From NCBI GenBank assembly GCA_903909815.1, contig CAIVXG010000202.1, forward strand, positions 1 through 49,950: 49,950 nt of DNA, in the 5' to 3' direction. Every line of letters starts with the position of its first letter. Positions within the stretch are counted from its first letter, which is position 1. Below the pieces are notes generated by a model that made no database searches, was not told the origin of the DNA, and saw only the letters and a list, made by a program, of their open reading frames with translations. This DNA is from an uncultured beta proteobacterium. Lineage in GTDB: Bacteria > Pseudomonadota > Gammaproteobacteria > Burkholderiales > Burkholderiaceae_C. The position numbers and the translations under genes are program-made. Shown piece after piece: positions 1 through 8,355 of the stretch.

Positions 1-57
1 CTGCAAATGACTGCGGACGCCAAACTGTTCTGCAAGGCGCAAGAGGTGCTCGCATGA
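1..57 (+). CDS. nuoG: NADH-quinone oxidoreductase subunit G, C-terminal end (partial)
   Basis: An open frame enters from the left edge and ends at TGA 55-57, giving the last 18 residues ([18 protein letters not shown]). Its stop overlaps the start codon of nuoH in an ATGA junction. The identity is inferred from position, because nuoG precedes nuoH in the standard nuoA-N order; the 18 residues contain no diagnostic motif. NuoG is the large iron-sulfur subunit of the peripheral arm of complex I. Confidence 0.75.
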   Translation: MQMTADAKLFCKAQEVLA

Positions 58-1130
58 TTGATGCAATCTTCAACTGGGGACAGGGTCTGTGCGCGAGCGC
101 TTGGTGGGCCGCGCTGGCCTGGCCTGTGATCTGGGCGCTGATCAAGATCGTGGTCGTGGTGGCTCCCCTCATGGGCGCGGTGGCCTACCTCACGCTGTGG
201 GAGCGCAAGCTGATCAGCTGGATGCAGATCCGTCTGGGTCCGAATCGCGTTGGCCCCATGGGCCTGCTGCAGCCGATCGCCGACGCGCTGAAGTTGCTCA
301 CCAAGGAAATTCTGGCGCCGACCCGCGCCAACAAGGCGCTGTTTTTTCTTGGCCCCATCATGACCATCATGCCGGCGCTGGCAGCTTGGGCGGTGGTGCC
401 GTTCGGTCCAGACCAGGCACTGGCCAACATCAATGCGGGCCTGCTGTTTGTCATGGCGATCGCGTCGATGGAGGTCTATGGCGTGATCATCGCGGGCTGG
501 TCGTCCAATTCCAAGTACCCCTTCCTGGGCGCGCTGCGTGCTTCGGCGCAGATGGTGAGCTACGAACTGGCGATGGGATTTTGCCTGGTGGTGGTGTTGA
601 TGGTGTCAGCAAGTCTGAACCTCACCGACATCGTCACGGGTCAGGGCAAGGGGCTGTTTGCCGAGCGAGGTTTAAGCTTCCTGTCGTGGAACTGGCTGTC
701 GCTGCTGCCCATCTTCGTGGTCTATTTCATCTCGGGCCTGGCGGAGACCAATCGCCACCCGTTCGACGTGGTTGAGGGCGAGTCCGAGATCGTGGCCGGG
801 CACATGGTGGAGTATTCCGGCATGTCCTACGCGATGTTCTACCTGGCCGAATACGCCAACATGTGGCTGATTTCGATCCTGACTTCGCTGCTTTTTCTGG
901 GTGGCTGGTTGTCACCGATTGCTCTGCTGGATTGGATTCCCGGTTGGATCTGGCTGGGCCTCAAGACCTGCTTCATCGTGACCCTGTTCATCTGGGTGCG
1001 TGCCACTTTCCCACGCTATCGCTATGACCAGATCATGCGTCTGGGTTGGAAGATCTTCATTCCAGTGACCCTGGTGTGGCTGTTGGTGGTGGCGGTCTGG
1101 ATGCAGACCCCCTGGAACATTTGGAAGTAA
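54..1130 (+). CDS. nuoH: NADH-quinone oxidoreductase subunit H (complex I membrane subunit)
   Basis: 358 residues, the normal length for NuoH (ND1), the membrane subunit that joins the peripheral arm and helps form the quinone site. The conserved loop after the first helix is present ([19 protein letters not shown], about residues 50-68), as are the polar loops with [14 protein letters not shown] and HMVEYSG (about 238-260). About eight hydrophobic segments fit the fold. The ATG overlaps the preceding stop as ATGA, which indicates translational coupling to nuoG. nuoI follows after 12 bases in the same operon. Nothing looks damaged. Confidence 0.97.
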   Translation: MIDAIFNWGQGLCASAWWAALAWPVIWALIKIVVVVAPLMGAVAYLTLWERKLISWMQIRLGPNRVGPMGLLQPIADALKLLTKEILAPTRANKALFFLGPIMTIMPALAAWAVVPFGPDQALANINAGLLFVMAIASMEVYGVIIAGWSSNSKYPFLGALRASAQMVSYELAMGFCLVVVLMVSASLNLTDIVTGQGKGLFAERGLSFLSWNWLSLLPIFVVYFISGLAETNRHPFDVVEGESEIVAGHMVEYSGMSYAMFYLAEYANMWLISILTSLLFLGGWLSPIALLDWIPGWIWLGLKTCFIVTLFIWVRATFPRYRYDQIMRLGWKIFIPVTLVWLLVVAVWMQTPWNIWK

Positions 1131-1142
1131 TTCGAGTCGCCT

Positions 1143-1676
1143 ATGTCTACCCCAACAACAACTGCTGTGGCCCTTTCCGGCGAAAGCGCGTTCTCGCTCA
1201 AGGATTTCATGTCCAGCTTCCTGCTGACTGAATTCTTCAAAGGCCTTGTGCTCACAGGAAAGTACGCTTTTCGCGGCAAGATCACGCTGGAATATCCGGA
1301 AGAAAAGACGCCGCTGTCACCCCGATTTCGCGGGTTGCACGCTCTGCGCCGCTACGAAAACGGCGAAGAGCGCTGCATTGCGTGCAAGCTGTGCGAGGCC
1401 GTTTGCCCGGCGATGGCGATCACGATCGAGTCGGCGGAGCGCGCCGACGGAACGCGGCGCACCACGCGCTACGACATCGACCTGACCAAATGCATCTTTT
1501 GCGGATTCTGTGAAGAGAGCTGCCCGGTGGATTCCATCGTCGAGACCAACATTCTGGAATACCACGGGGAGAGCCGCGGAGACCTGTATTTCACCAAGGA
1601 CATGTTGTTGGCGGTCGGTGACCGCTACGAGCCGCAGATCGCCGCGAACCGGGCGGCAGACGCGCAATACCGATAG
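1143..1676 (+). CDS. nuoI: NADH-quinone oxidoreductase subunit I (2x[4Fe-4S] ferredoxin-like)
   Basis: 177 residues. NuoI carries the two [4Fe-4S] clusters (N6a/N6b) that pass electrons towards the quinone-proximal centre of complex I. Both eight-Cys ferredoxin motifs are visible: C78, C81, C84, C88 ([12 protein letters not shown]) and C117, C120, C123, C127 ([12 protein letters not shown]). An N-terminal amphipathic helix (about 18-40) matches the membrane-anchoring helix of the family. The start at 1143 lacks a strong ribosome-binding site. The next in-frame ATG (1209) would cut into the conserved helix, so the upstream ATG is preferred. It lies between nuoH and nuoJ. Confidence 0.96.
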   Translation: MSTPTTTAVALSGESAFSLKDFMSSFLLTEFFKGLVLTGKYAFRGKITLEYPEEKTPLSPRFRGLHALRRYENGEERCIACKLCEAVCPAMAITIESAERADGTRRTTRYDIDLTKCIFCGFCEESCPVDSIVETNILEYHGESRGDLYFTKDMLLAVGDRYEPQIAANRAADAQYR

Positions 1677-1726
1677 TGCGGCAAGCGCCTATTCCATCCT
1701 AAGACCACCTAAAAAAGAAACGACAC

Positions 1727-2398
1727 ATGGACGTCAAAACAGGTCTCTTCTATTTCTTTTCTATCGTGCTGTTGTTCGCCGCTTTCCGGGTGATCACGGC
1801 TCGCAATCCCGTGTACGCCGTGCTGTATCTGGTGCTGGCCTTCTTTCAGGCTTCGGCGCTGTGGATCTTGCTCAAGGCGGAATTCCTGGCGATCGCCCTG
1901 GTGCTGGTCTATGTCGGCGCGGTGATGGTGTTGTTCCTGTTTGTGGTGATGATGCTGGACATCAATGTCGACAGCCTGCGTGAGGGCTTCTGGAAGCATT
2001 TTCCGCTGGCGGCCGTGGTGGGTGTGCTGATCTCGCTCGAAATGGCTGCGGTACTGATGGGCGGTTTTCGCATTTCTGACGAACCCAAGGCAGTTGCGGT
2101 CGTGGGTCAGGGCATGCATCAGGTGTCAAACACCAAAGAGCTGGGGATGCTGCTGTACACCCAGTACCTCTATCCGCTGGAAATCGCTGCGGTCATCCTG
2201 CTGGTGGCGATCATCGCAGCCATTGCCTTGACACTGCGCCAGCGCAAGGACAGCAAGTTTGTGGACCCGGCCATGCAGGTCAGGGTGCGCTCGCAGGACC
2301 GTTTGGAAGTCTTGAAGATGGATGCAACTCAATCATTTGCTGCGCATGAAACGGCGCAGGCCGCTGCAGCCAATGCAGCTTCGGAGAAACTGGCATGA
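1727..2398 (+). CDS. nuoJ: NADH-quinone oxidoreductase subunit J
   Basis: 223 residues with five predicted membrane helices, matching NuoJ (ND6). The helix region [22 protein letters not shown] carries the conserved Val-Tyr-Val-Gly-Ala stretch associated with the pi-bulge helix of this subunit. The C-terminal ~45 residues are polar and Ala/Gln-rich, an extension beyond the last helix. A GA-rich stretch (AAAAAAGAAACGACAC) precedes the ATG. The stop overlaps the nuoK start in an ATGA junction (2395-2398), so nuoJ and nuoK are probably translationally coupled. Confidence 0.95.
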   Translation: MDVKTGLFYFFSIVLLFAAFRVITARNPVYAVLYLVLAFFQASALWILLKAEFLAIALVLVYVGAVMVLFLFVVMMLDINVDSLREGFWKHFPLAAVVGVLISLEMAAVLMGGFRISDEPKAVAVVGQGMHQVSNTKELGMLLYTQYLYPLEIAAVILLVAIIAAIALTLRQRKDSKFVDPAMQVRVRSQDRLEVLKMDATQSFAAHETAQAAAANAASEKLA

Positions 2399-2703
2399 AC
2401 GTCACGCTGGGGCATTTTCTTTCCTTAGGCGCGATGCTGTTTGCGCTTTCCGTCATCGGCATCTTCCTGAACCGCAAGAACCTCATCGTTCTGCTGATGG
2501 CGATCGAGCTCATGCTGCTCGCGGTCAACATGAATTTTGTCGCCTTCTCCCACTACATGGGTGACCTGCACGGACAGATTTTCGTGTTCTTCATTCTGAC
2601 GGTGGCAGCAGCCGAATCGGCCATCGGCCTGGCCATTCTGGTGCTGCTGTTCCGCAACAAATCCAGCATCAATGTGGACGAATTGAATTCGTTGAAGGGT
2701 TAA
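2395..2703 (+). CDS. nuoK: NADH-quinone oxidoreductase subunit K
   Basis: 102 residues, the usual size of NuoK (ND4L), a three-helix antiporter-like subunit. The two buried glutamates needed for proton transfer in the family are seen at E38 (MAIELMLL) and E74 ([12 protein letters not shown]). It starts inside the nuoJ stop (ATGA) and ends six bases before nuoL. No oddities. Confidence 0.96.
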   Translation: MNVTLGHFLSLGAMLFALSVIGIFLNRKNLIVLLMAIELMLLAVNMNFVAFSHYMGDLHGQIFVFFILTVAAAESAIGLAILVLLFRNKSSINVDELNSLKG

Positions 2704-2709
2704 TAAAAA

Positions 2710-4749
2710 ATGAGTCAAACCCTTTCCGTTGCCAGCTTGCTGGCCGTCCCGTTGGCTCCCCTGGCCGGCGCCATCCTCGCCGGCGTGTTTGGTACGAAAT
2801 TTGGCGGCAACTGGATCGGCCGCGCGCTCACCCATTCGCTCACGATTGCGGGTGTGCTGCTGGCCTTTATCCTGTCGGTGATGACGCTCCTCAGCGTGCT
2901 CGATGGGGCTCGCTTCAATGAGACCCTGTATACCTGGATGGTCGTGGGCAATCTGCGCATGGAAGTGGGCTTCCTGATCGATGGCCTGACGGCGATGATG
3001 ATGTGCGTCGTGACATTTGTTTCGCTCATGGTGCACATCTACACCGTGGGGTACATGGAAGAGGACGAAGGCTATAACCGCTTCTTTTCCTACATCTCGT
3101 TGTTCACGTTCTCGATGCTGATGCTGGTGATGAGCAACAACATGCTGCAACTGTTCTTCGGTTGGGAAGCAGTCGGCCTGGTGTCCTATCTGCTGATCGG
3201 ATTCTGGTTCAACAAGCCCAGCGCCATCTTCGCCAACATGAAGGCGTTCTTGGTGAACCGGGTTGGCGACTTCGGCTTCATTCTGGGAATCGGACTGATC
3301 GCCGCCTACGGTGGCAGCCTCAACTACGCCCAGGTGTTCGCGCACTCGGCAGATCTGGCCAAGCTCACCTTCCCTGGCACGGACTGGATGCTGATCACGG
3401 TGATATGCATCTGCCTGTTCATCGGCGCCATGGGCAAGAGCGCGCAATTCCCGCTGCACGTCTGGCTGCCCGACTCCATGGAAGGCCCGACTCCGATCTC
3501 TGCGCTGATTCACGCGGCGACGATGGTGACGGCCGGCATCTTCATGGTGGCGCGCATGTCGCCGCTGTTTGAGTTGAGCGAGACGGCACTGAACTTTGTG
3601 ATGGTGATCGGCGCCATCACCGCGCTGTTCATGGGATTTCTGGGCATTATCCAGAACGACATCAAGCGCGTGGTCGCCTACTCCACCCTATCGCAGCTCG
3701 GCTACATGACGGTGGCTTTGGGTGCATCGGCGTACTCGGTGGCGGTGTTCCACTTGATGACACACGCGTTCTTCAAGGCGCTGCTGTTTCTTGCCGCGGG
3801 CTCGGTCATCATGGGCTTGCATCACAACCAGGACATCCGCTGGATGGGCGGTGTGCGCAAGTACATGCCTATCACCTGGATCACGTCCCTGCTGGGTTCC
3901 CTGGCGCTGATCGGCACGCCTTTCTTTGCCGGTTTCTATTCCAAGGACAGCATCATCGAAGCGGTACACGCCAGTCACTTGCCGGGCGCGGAATTTGCCA
4001 GCTTTGCCGTGCTGGCAGGGGTGTTTGTGACCGCCTTTTACTCTTTCCGCCTGTACTTCCTGGTGTTCCACGGCAAGGAGCGCTACGACCAGAACCCGGA
4101 TGCGCACCACGACGATCACCACGGTGACCATGCAGCGCACGCTGCGCATCCGCACGAGTCGCCCTGGGTTGTGACCGTGCCGCTTGTGTTGCTGGCGATT
4201 CCATCGGTGTTGATCGGCTACATGACGATCGGTCCCATGCTGTTCGGCGAGTTCTTCAAGGATTCGATCTTCATCGACTTGGCGCGTCATGCCGGCATGA
4301 AAGAACTGGAAGAGACTTTCCACGGGCCAGTGCAGATGGCTGTTCACGCCTTCACGACCCTGCCGTTCTGGCTGGCGCTGTCCGGCGTGGCCCTGTCCTA
4401 CTACATGTACATGGTGAATCCGGCACTGCCCGCAGCCATCAAGTCACGCTGCATGCCGATCTACACGCTGCTTGAGAACAAGTACTACATGGACTGGATC
4501 AACGAAAACATCCTGGCGCGCGGTGCCCGCGCTTTGGGAACGAGTCTGTGGAAGGGTGGTGATCAGACGGTGATCGACGGCTTCTTCGTAAATGGTTCCT
4601 GGAAGCTCGTGGCACGGCTGGCGGGCGTGGTGCGCAGGCTCCAAACCGGCTATCTGTACCACTATGCCCTGGCCATGGCGGCGGGGGTGTTGTTGCTGAT
4701 GACGTACTTCGTCACCTGGCCCACCGTGCGCGACTTGCTCAGCAAATAA
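2710..4749 (+). CDS. nuoL: NADH-quinone oxidoreductase subunit L (antiporter-like, lateral helix)
   Basis: 679 residues. NuoL (ND5) is the distal antiporter-like proton channel of complex I, with a long C-terminal lateral helix. Conserved elements include FFGWEAVGLVSYLLIGFW (about 149-166), MGKSAQFPLHVWLPDSMEGPTPISALIHAATMVTAG (about 242-277, proton-channel Lys and His) and DIKRVVAYSTLSQLGYM. A strikingly His/Asp-rich hydrophilic loop lies at about residues 464-483 (HHDDHHGDHAAHAAHPH), between late helices. The C-terminal part has the features of the traverse helix. It sits between nuoK and nuoM in one operon. Confidence 0.97.
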   Translation: MSQTLSVASLLAVPLAPLAGAILAGVFGTKFGGNWIGRALTHSLTIAGVLLAFILSVMTLLSVLDGARFNETLYTWMVVGNLRMEVGFLIDGLTAMMMCVVTFVSLMVHIYTVGYMEEDEGYNRFFSYISLFTFSMLMLVMSNNMLQLFFGWEAVGLVSYLLIGFWFNKPSAIFANMKAFLVNRVGDFGFILGIGLIAAYGGSLNYAQVFAHSADLAKLTFPGTDWMLITVICICLFIGAMGKSAQFPLHVWLPDSMEGPTPISALIHAATMVTAGIFMVARMSPLFELSETALNFVMVIGAITALFMGFLGIIQNDIKRVVAYSTLSQLGYMTVALGASAYSVAVFHLMTHAFFKALLFLAAGSVIMGLHHNQDIRWMGGVRKYMPITWITSLLGSLALIGTPFFAGFYSKDSIIEAVHASHLPGAEFASFAVLAGVFVTAFYSFRLYFLVFHGKERYDQNPDAHHDDHHGDHAAHAAHPHESPWVVTVPLVLLAIPSVLIGYMTIGPMLFGEFFKDSIFIDLARHAGMKELEETFHGPVQMAVHAFTTLPFWLALSGVALSYYMYMVNPALPAAIKSRCMPIYTLLENKYYMDWINENILARGARALGTSLWKGGDQTVIDGFFVNGSWKLVARLAGVVRRLQTGYLYHYALAMAAGVLLLMTYFVTWPTVRDLLSK

Positions 4750-4762
4750 GGAGAAGAAGAAT

Positions 4763-6238
4763 ATGGGATTGTTGAGCCTTGCCATCTGGACGCCGATTTT
4801 TTTTGGCGTCGTGTTGTTGGCCCTTGGACGTGATGACCAGCCGCGTGCGGTGCGCTGGATCGCGCTGATTGGTTCCGTCATCAGCCTGGCCGTCACCCTG
4901 CCTTTGTACGCCGGGTTCCGATTGGGCACCTCGGCCATGCAGTTCGTGGAGAACGGCGTCTGGATCGAGCGCTTCAATGTCAACTACCACCTGGGGGTGG
5001 ATGGCATTTCCCTGTGGTTCGTGTTGCTCACCGCGTTCATCAACGTGGTCGTGATCATCGCCTCCTGGGAGTCGATCACGCAGCGCGTGAACCAGTACAT
5101 GGGTGCGTTCATGATCCTCAGCGGCTTGATGATCGGCGTGTTCTGCGCCATCGACGGCATGCTGTTTTATGTCTTCTTTGAAGCCACGCTGATCCCGATG
5201 TACCTGATCATCGGCATCTGGGGTGGTCCGAACAAGATCTACGCCGCATTCAAGTTCTTCCTGTACACCTTGCTGGGCTCGCTGTTGATGCTGATCGCGT
5301 TGATCTACCTGTACACCAAGTCTGGAGGCAGTTTCGATCTGGCCGTGTGGCAGCAGTTGCCCCTGGGCGCGACGGCGCAAAGTCTGCTGTTCTTCGCGTT
5401 CTTCGCGGCTTTTGCCGTCAAGGTGCCGATGTGGCCAGTGCACACGTGGTTGCCCGACGTGCACGTGGAAGCGCCTACGGGTGGCTCCGCCGTGCTGGCC
5501 GCCATCATGCTGAAGCTGGGGGCCTATGGTTTCCTGCGTTTTTCGCTACCGATCGCACCGGATGCGGCGCACGAATGGTCTGGCTTCATGATCGCTCTGT
5601 CGTTGATCGCGGTGGTCTATGTGGGACTGGTGGCGATGGTGCAGCAGGACATGAAAAAGCTGGTGGCCTACTCGTCGGTGGCGCACATGGGTTTCGTCAC
5701 GCTCGGATTCTTCATCTTCAACGACCTCGGGATGTCCGGTGGTGTGGTGCAGATGATCGCCCACGGCTTCGTCTCTGCTGCCATGTTCCTGAGCATCGGC
5801 GTTCTGTACGACCGCATGCACTCGCGCGAGATCGCCAGCTATGGCGGCGTGGTCAACACCATGCCCAAGTTCACCGCCTTCGCGCTGCTGTTCGCCATGG
5901 CCAATTGTGGTTTGCCGGGCACGGCAGGTTTTGTGGGCGAGTGGATGGTGATCCTGGGCGCCATCCGTGCCAACTTCTGGCTCGGTTTTGCCGCGGCGAC
6001 GGCGCTCATCTTTGGAGCTGCCTATACGCTGTGGATGTTCAAGCGGGTCTATCTGGGTCCGGTGGGCAACGCCAAGGTCAAGGCGCTGGCAGATATCAAT
6101 GCGCGTGAGTTCCTGGTGATGACGCTGCTGGCCGTGACCGTGCTGTTCATGGGCCTGTACCCCAAGCCGCTGACGGACGTGATGAACGCCTCGGTCGTGG
6201 ATCTGCTCAAGCATGTCGCGATATCCAAACTGAATTAA
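4763..6238 (+). CDS. nuoM: NADH-quinone oxidoreductase subunit M
   Basis: 491 residues, normal for NuoM (ND4), the middle antiporter-like proton pump subunit. Signatures are the Glu-bearing helix ending [17 protein letters not shown], then [36 protein letters not shown] (proton-channel Lys), and [31 protein letters not shown] just before the ATG is a good ribosome-binding site. It is followed after ten bases by nuoN. Confidence 0.97.
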   Translation: MGLLSLAIWTPIFFGVVLLALGRDDQPRAVRWIALIGSVISLAVTLPLYAGFRLGTSAMQFVENGVWIERFNVNYHLGVDGISLWFVLLTAFINVVVIIASWESITQRVNQYMGAFMILSGLMIGVFCAIDGMLFYVFFEATLIPMYLIIGIWGGPNKIYAAFKFFLYTLLGSLLMLIALIYLYTKSGGSFDLAVWQQLPLGATAQSLLFFAFFAAFAVKVPMWPVHTWLPDVHVEAPTGGSAVLAAIMLKLGAYGFLRFSLPIAPDAAHEWSGFMIALSLIAVVYVGLVAMVQQDMKKLVAYSSVAHMGFVTLGFFIFNDLGMSGGVVQMIAHGFVSAAMFLSIGVLYDRMHSREIASYGGVVNTMPKFTAFALLFAMANCGLPGTAGFVGEWMVILGAIRANFWLGFAAATALIFGAAYTLWMFKRVYLGPVGNAKVKALADINAREFLVMTLLAVTVLFMGLYPKPLTDVMNASVVDLLKHVAISKLN

Positions 6239-6248
6239 GAGTATTCCC

Positions 6249-7736
6249 ATGATTGACAAACTCAGCTGGATCTCGGTCTACCCGGAAGTCGTGTTGGCTG
6301 TGATGGCCTGCGCGATCACCTTGCTGGACCTTGGCGTCAAGAGTCCCAAGCGCACCGCGACCTATGTGATGACGTTGCTGACGCTGGGCGTCGTGGCCGC
6401 CATGCAGTATTTTTATGCCGTGGGCGACAACACGCTGTACGGTTTTGGCAATATGGTGGTGAGCGACCCCATGGGCAACTGGCTCAAGTTCTTTGCTGCA
6501 ATCGCAATGATGGTGACCCTGGTCTACGGTCGCTCCTATGCCGCCGAGCGGGGCATGTTGCGCGGCGGCGAGATGTTCACGCTCAGCCTGTTCTCCTTGC
6601 TGGGCATGTTCGTCATGATCTCGGGCAACAACTTTCTGGTGATCTACCTTGGGTTGGAACTGCTCACCTTGTCGAGCTACGCCCTGGTGGCGCTGCGTCG
6701 CGACGACGGCAACGCGACCGAGGCATCGATGAAGTATTTTGTGCTCGGCGCCATGGCCAGCGGCTTTCTGCTGTACGGCATTTCCATGCTCTACGGTGCC
6801 ACGGGTTCGCTCGATATCGGTGCCGTGTTTCAGGCGGTCAACTCGGGCCAGGTCAAGCATCAGGTGCTGGTTTTTGGCCTGGTGTTCATCGTCGCAGGAC
6901 TGGGCTTCAAACTGGGCGTAGTGCCGTTTCACATGTGGATCCCCGATGTGTACCAGGGCGCCCCAACTTCGGTCACCTTGCTCATCGGCGGCGCACCCAA
7001 GCTGGCGGCTTTTGGCATGTTGATCCGCTTGCTGGTGGAGGGCTTGTTGCCCCTGGCCATCGACTGGCAACAGATGCTGACGGTGCTGTCTGTGGCCTCG
7101 CTGTTGGTCGGCAATCTGGCGGCCATCATGCAGACCAATATGAAGCGCATGCTGGCCTTCTCCACCATATCTCAAATGGGTTTTGTCTTGCTCGGTCTCT
7201 TGGCCGGCGTCGTCAACGGCAATACGCTGTCGGTCGCGAACGCTTACAGCTCGTCCATGTTCTATGTGCTGACTTACGTGCTCACCACCCTGGCCAGCTT
7301 CGGCGTCATCCTGCTGCTCTCACGCGATGGTTTCGAGAGCGAAGAAATTTCCGATTTCGCCGGCCTGAACGAGCGTAGTCCGTTGTACGCCGGGGTCATG
7401 GCGATCTGCATGTTCTCCCTGGCAGGCGTGCCGCCTCTGGTGGGTTTCTACGCCAAGCTGTCGGTGTTGCAGGCGCTGATTGCCTCGGGCCAGACCGTCT
7501 ATATCGCGCTGGCCCTGTTTGCCGTGATGATGTCGTTGATTGGCGCGTTCTATTATTTGCGCGTGGTCAAGGTGATGTACTTTGATAAGAGCGTGTCCAC
7601 GGCACCGATTTCGGCCGCCATGGACGTGCGGGCCGTGCTTTCAGTCAACGGCGCCTTGGTGCTCGTTCTGGGCCTGTTGCCGGGCGGACTGATGGCCTTG
7701 TGCGCGCATGCTGTCGTCAAGATGTTGACGACCTGA
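6249..7736 (+). CDS. nuoN: NADH-quinone oxidoreductase subunit N
   Basis: 495 residues, normal for NuoN (ND2), the antiporter-like subunit nearest NuoK. Conserved blocks: [21 protein letters not shown] (about 136-156), [23 protein letters not shown] (about 222-244) and [21 protein letters not shown]. It is the last nuo gene. Only 32 bases separate its stop from the next gene, a DUF1178 protein; I recall extra small genes (DUF2818, a NUDIX hydrolase) lying here in relatives, and they are absent. Confidence 0.97.
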   Translation: MIDKLSWISVYPEVVLAVMACAITLLDLGVKSPKRTATYVMTLLTLGVVAAMQYFYAVGDNTLYGFGNMVVSDPMGNWLKFFAAIAMMVTLVYGRSYAAERGMLRGGEMFTLSLFSLLGMFVMISGNNFLVIYLGLELLTLSSYALVALRRDDGNATEASMKYFVLGAMASGFLLYGISMLYGATGSLDIGAVFQAVNSGQVKHQVLVFGLVFIVAGLGFKLGVVPFHMWIPDVYQGAPTSVTLLIGGAPKLAAFGMLIRLLVEGLLPLAIDWQQMLTVLSVASLLVGNLAAIMQTNMKRMLAFSTISQMGFVLLGLLAGVVNGNTLSVANAYSSSMFYVLTYVLTTLASFGVILLLSRDGFESEEISDFAGLNERSPLYAGVMAICMFSLAGVPPLVGFYAKLSVLQALIASGQTVYIALALFAVMMSLIGAFYYLRVVKVMYFDKSVSTAPISAAMDVRAVLSVNGALVLVLGLLPGGLMALCAHAVVKMLTT

Positions 7737-7768
7737 GTTTCGGTCCAGCTCAAGGTCAGGGACAGGCC

Positions 7769-8212
7769 ATGAAAGTCCTTGATCTCCAATGCTCTGAGCA
7801 GCACTGCTTTGAGGGCTGGTTTGCGTCCGAGGACGAGTTTCAGCGCCAGCTTCAAGCGCAATTGCTTGAGTGTCCCTTGTGCGGGGCGACGCAAGTGGTC
7901 AAGCGTCTGAGCGCACCTCGACTTCGTCTTTCCTCCGCTCGCCCTGCTCCAATTGAGCAAGCAGACTTGGTCGTGTCGCCGGCAGCCGAGCCCACGGTCC
8001 AGGCCCAATGGCTCAGGGCGATGCGCCAACTCGTGGCCAATACCGAAGACGTCGGTACGAAATTCGCCGAAGAGGCACGACGCATCCACTACGGCGAAGC
8101 CAAGGAGCGCAGTATCCGCGGCCAGGCCAACGCCACCCAGACTCGGGAACTTTGGGATGAAGGCATCACGGTCCTGCCGTTGCCCCGGGTGCTGAAGGAC
8201 CCCTTGCACTGA
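7769..8212 (+). CDS. DUF1178 family zinc-ribbon-like protein
   Basis: 147 residues, function unknown. The N-terminus (MKVLDLQCSEQHCFEGWFAS) and the Cys pairs C8/C13 and C35/C38 (ECPLCGAT) match the DUF1178 family, whose cysteines probably bind a metal ion. The C-terminal half (VGTKFAEEARRIHYGEAKERSIRG) is the family's conserved helical part. The open frame extends upstream to 7700, but that part overlaps nuoN. The ATG at 7769, preceded by AGGGACAGGCC, gives the family N-terminus. It is probably co-transcribed with nuoN and ends before the hairpin at 8288. Confidence 0.88.
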   Translation: MKVLDLQCSEQHCFEGWFASEDEFQRQLQAQLLECPLCGATQVVKRLSAPRLRLSSARPAPIEQADLVVSPAAEPTVQAQWLRAMRQLVANTEDVGTKFAEEARRIHYGEAKERSIRGQANATQTRELWDEGITVLPLPRVLKDPLH

Positions 8213-8287
8213 GTCGATTGATGGGAGTGCAGGGCAGTGGCGTGACAGCAGCGTGAAGCACGCGACGCCACAGGCCGCTCCAGAAAT

Positions 8288-8316
8288 GACTGCGCGCCAT
8301 CGGGTGGCGCGCAGTC
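8288..8316. terminator. Perfect 12-bp hairpin between convergent nuo operon and rne
   Basis: GACTGCGCGCCA (8288-8299), loop TCGGG, TGGCGCGCAGTC (8305-8316): a perfect 12-bp stem between two genes that converge. Only short A/T tracts flank it (AAATTCAAA on the + side), so it could act as a weak bidirectional intrinsic terminator or as an RNA 3'-end stabilising structure. Confidence 0.7.
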
Positions 8317-8320
8317 AAAT

Positions 8321-8339
8321 TCAAAGGCCGCAAGCGGCC
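8321..8339 (-). terminator. Probable rne transcription terminator
   Basis: On the minus strand, 16 bases after the rne stop codon, GGCCG-CTTG-CGGCC is followed by TTTGA and then ATTT. This is a short GC-rich stem plus U-rich tail, typical of intrinsic terminators. The stronger hairpin at 8288-8316 lies just beyond it and may act as a back-up. Confidence 0.6.
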
Positions 8340-8355
8340 AGCATGCTTTCAGCCG

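Noticed and set aside
2425-3513. Open frame on the minus strand opposite nuoK/nuoL
   Set aside because: His/Gln-rich shadow of hydrophobic codons in the nuo genes; no start signal or family similarity.
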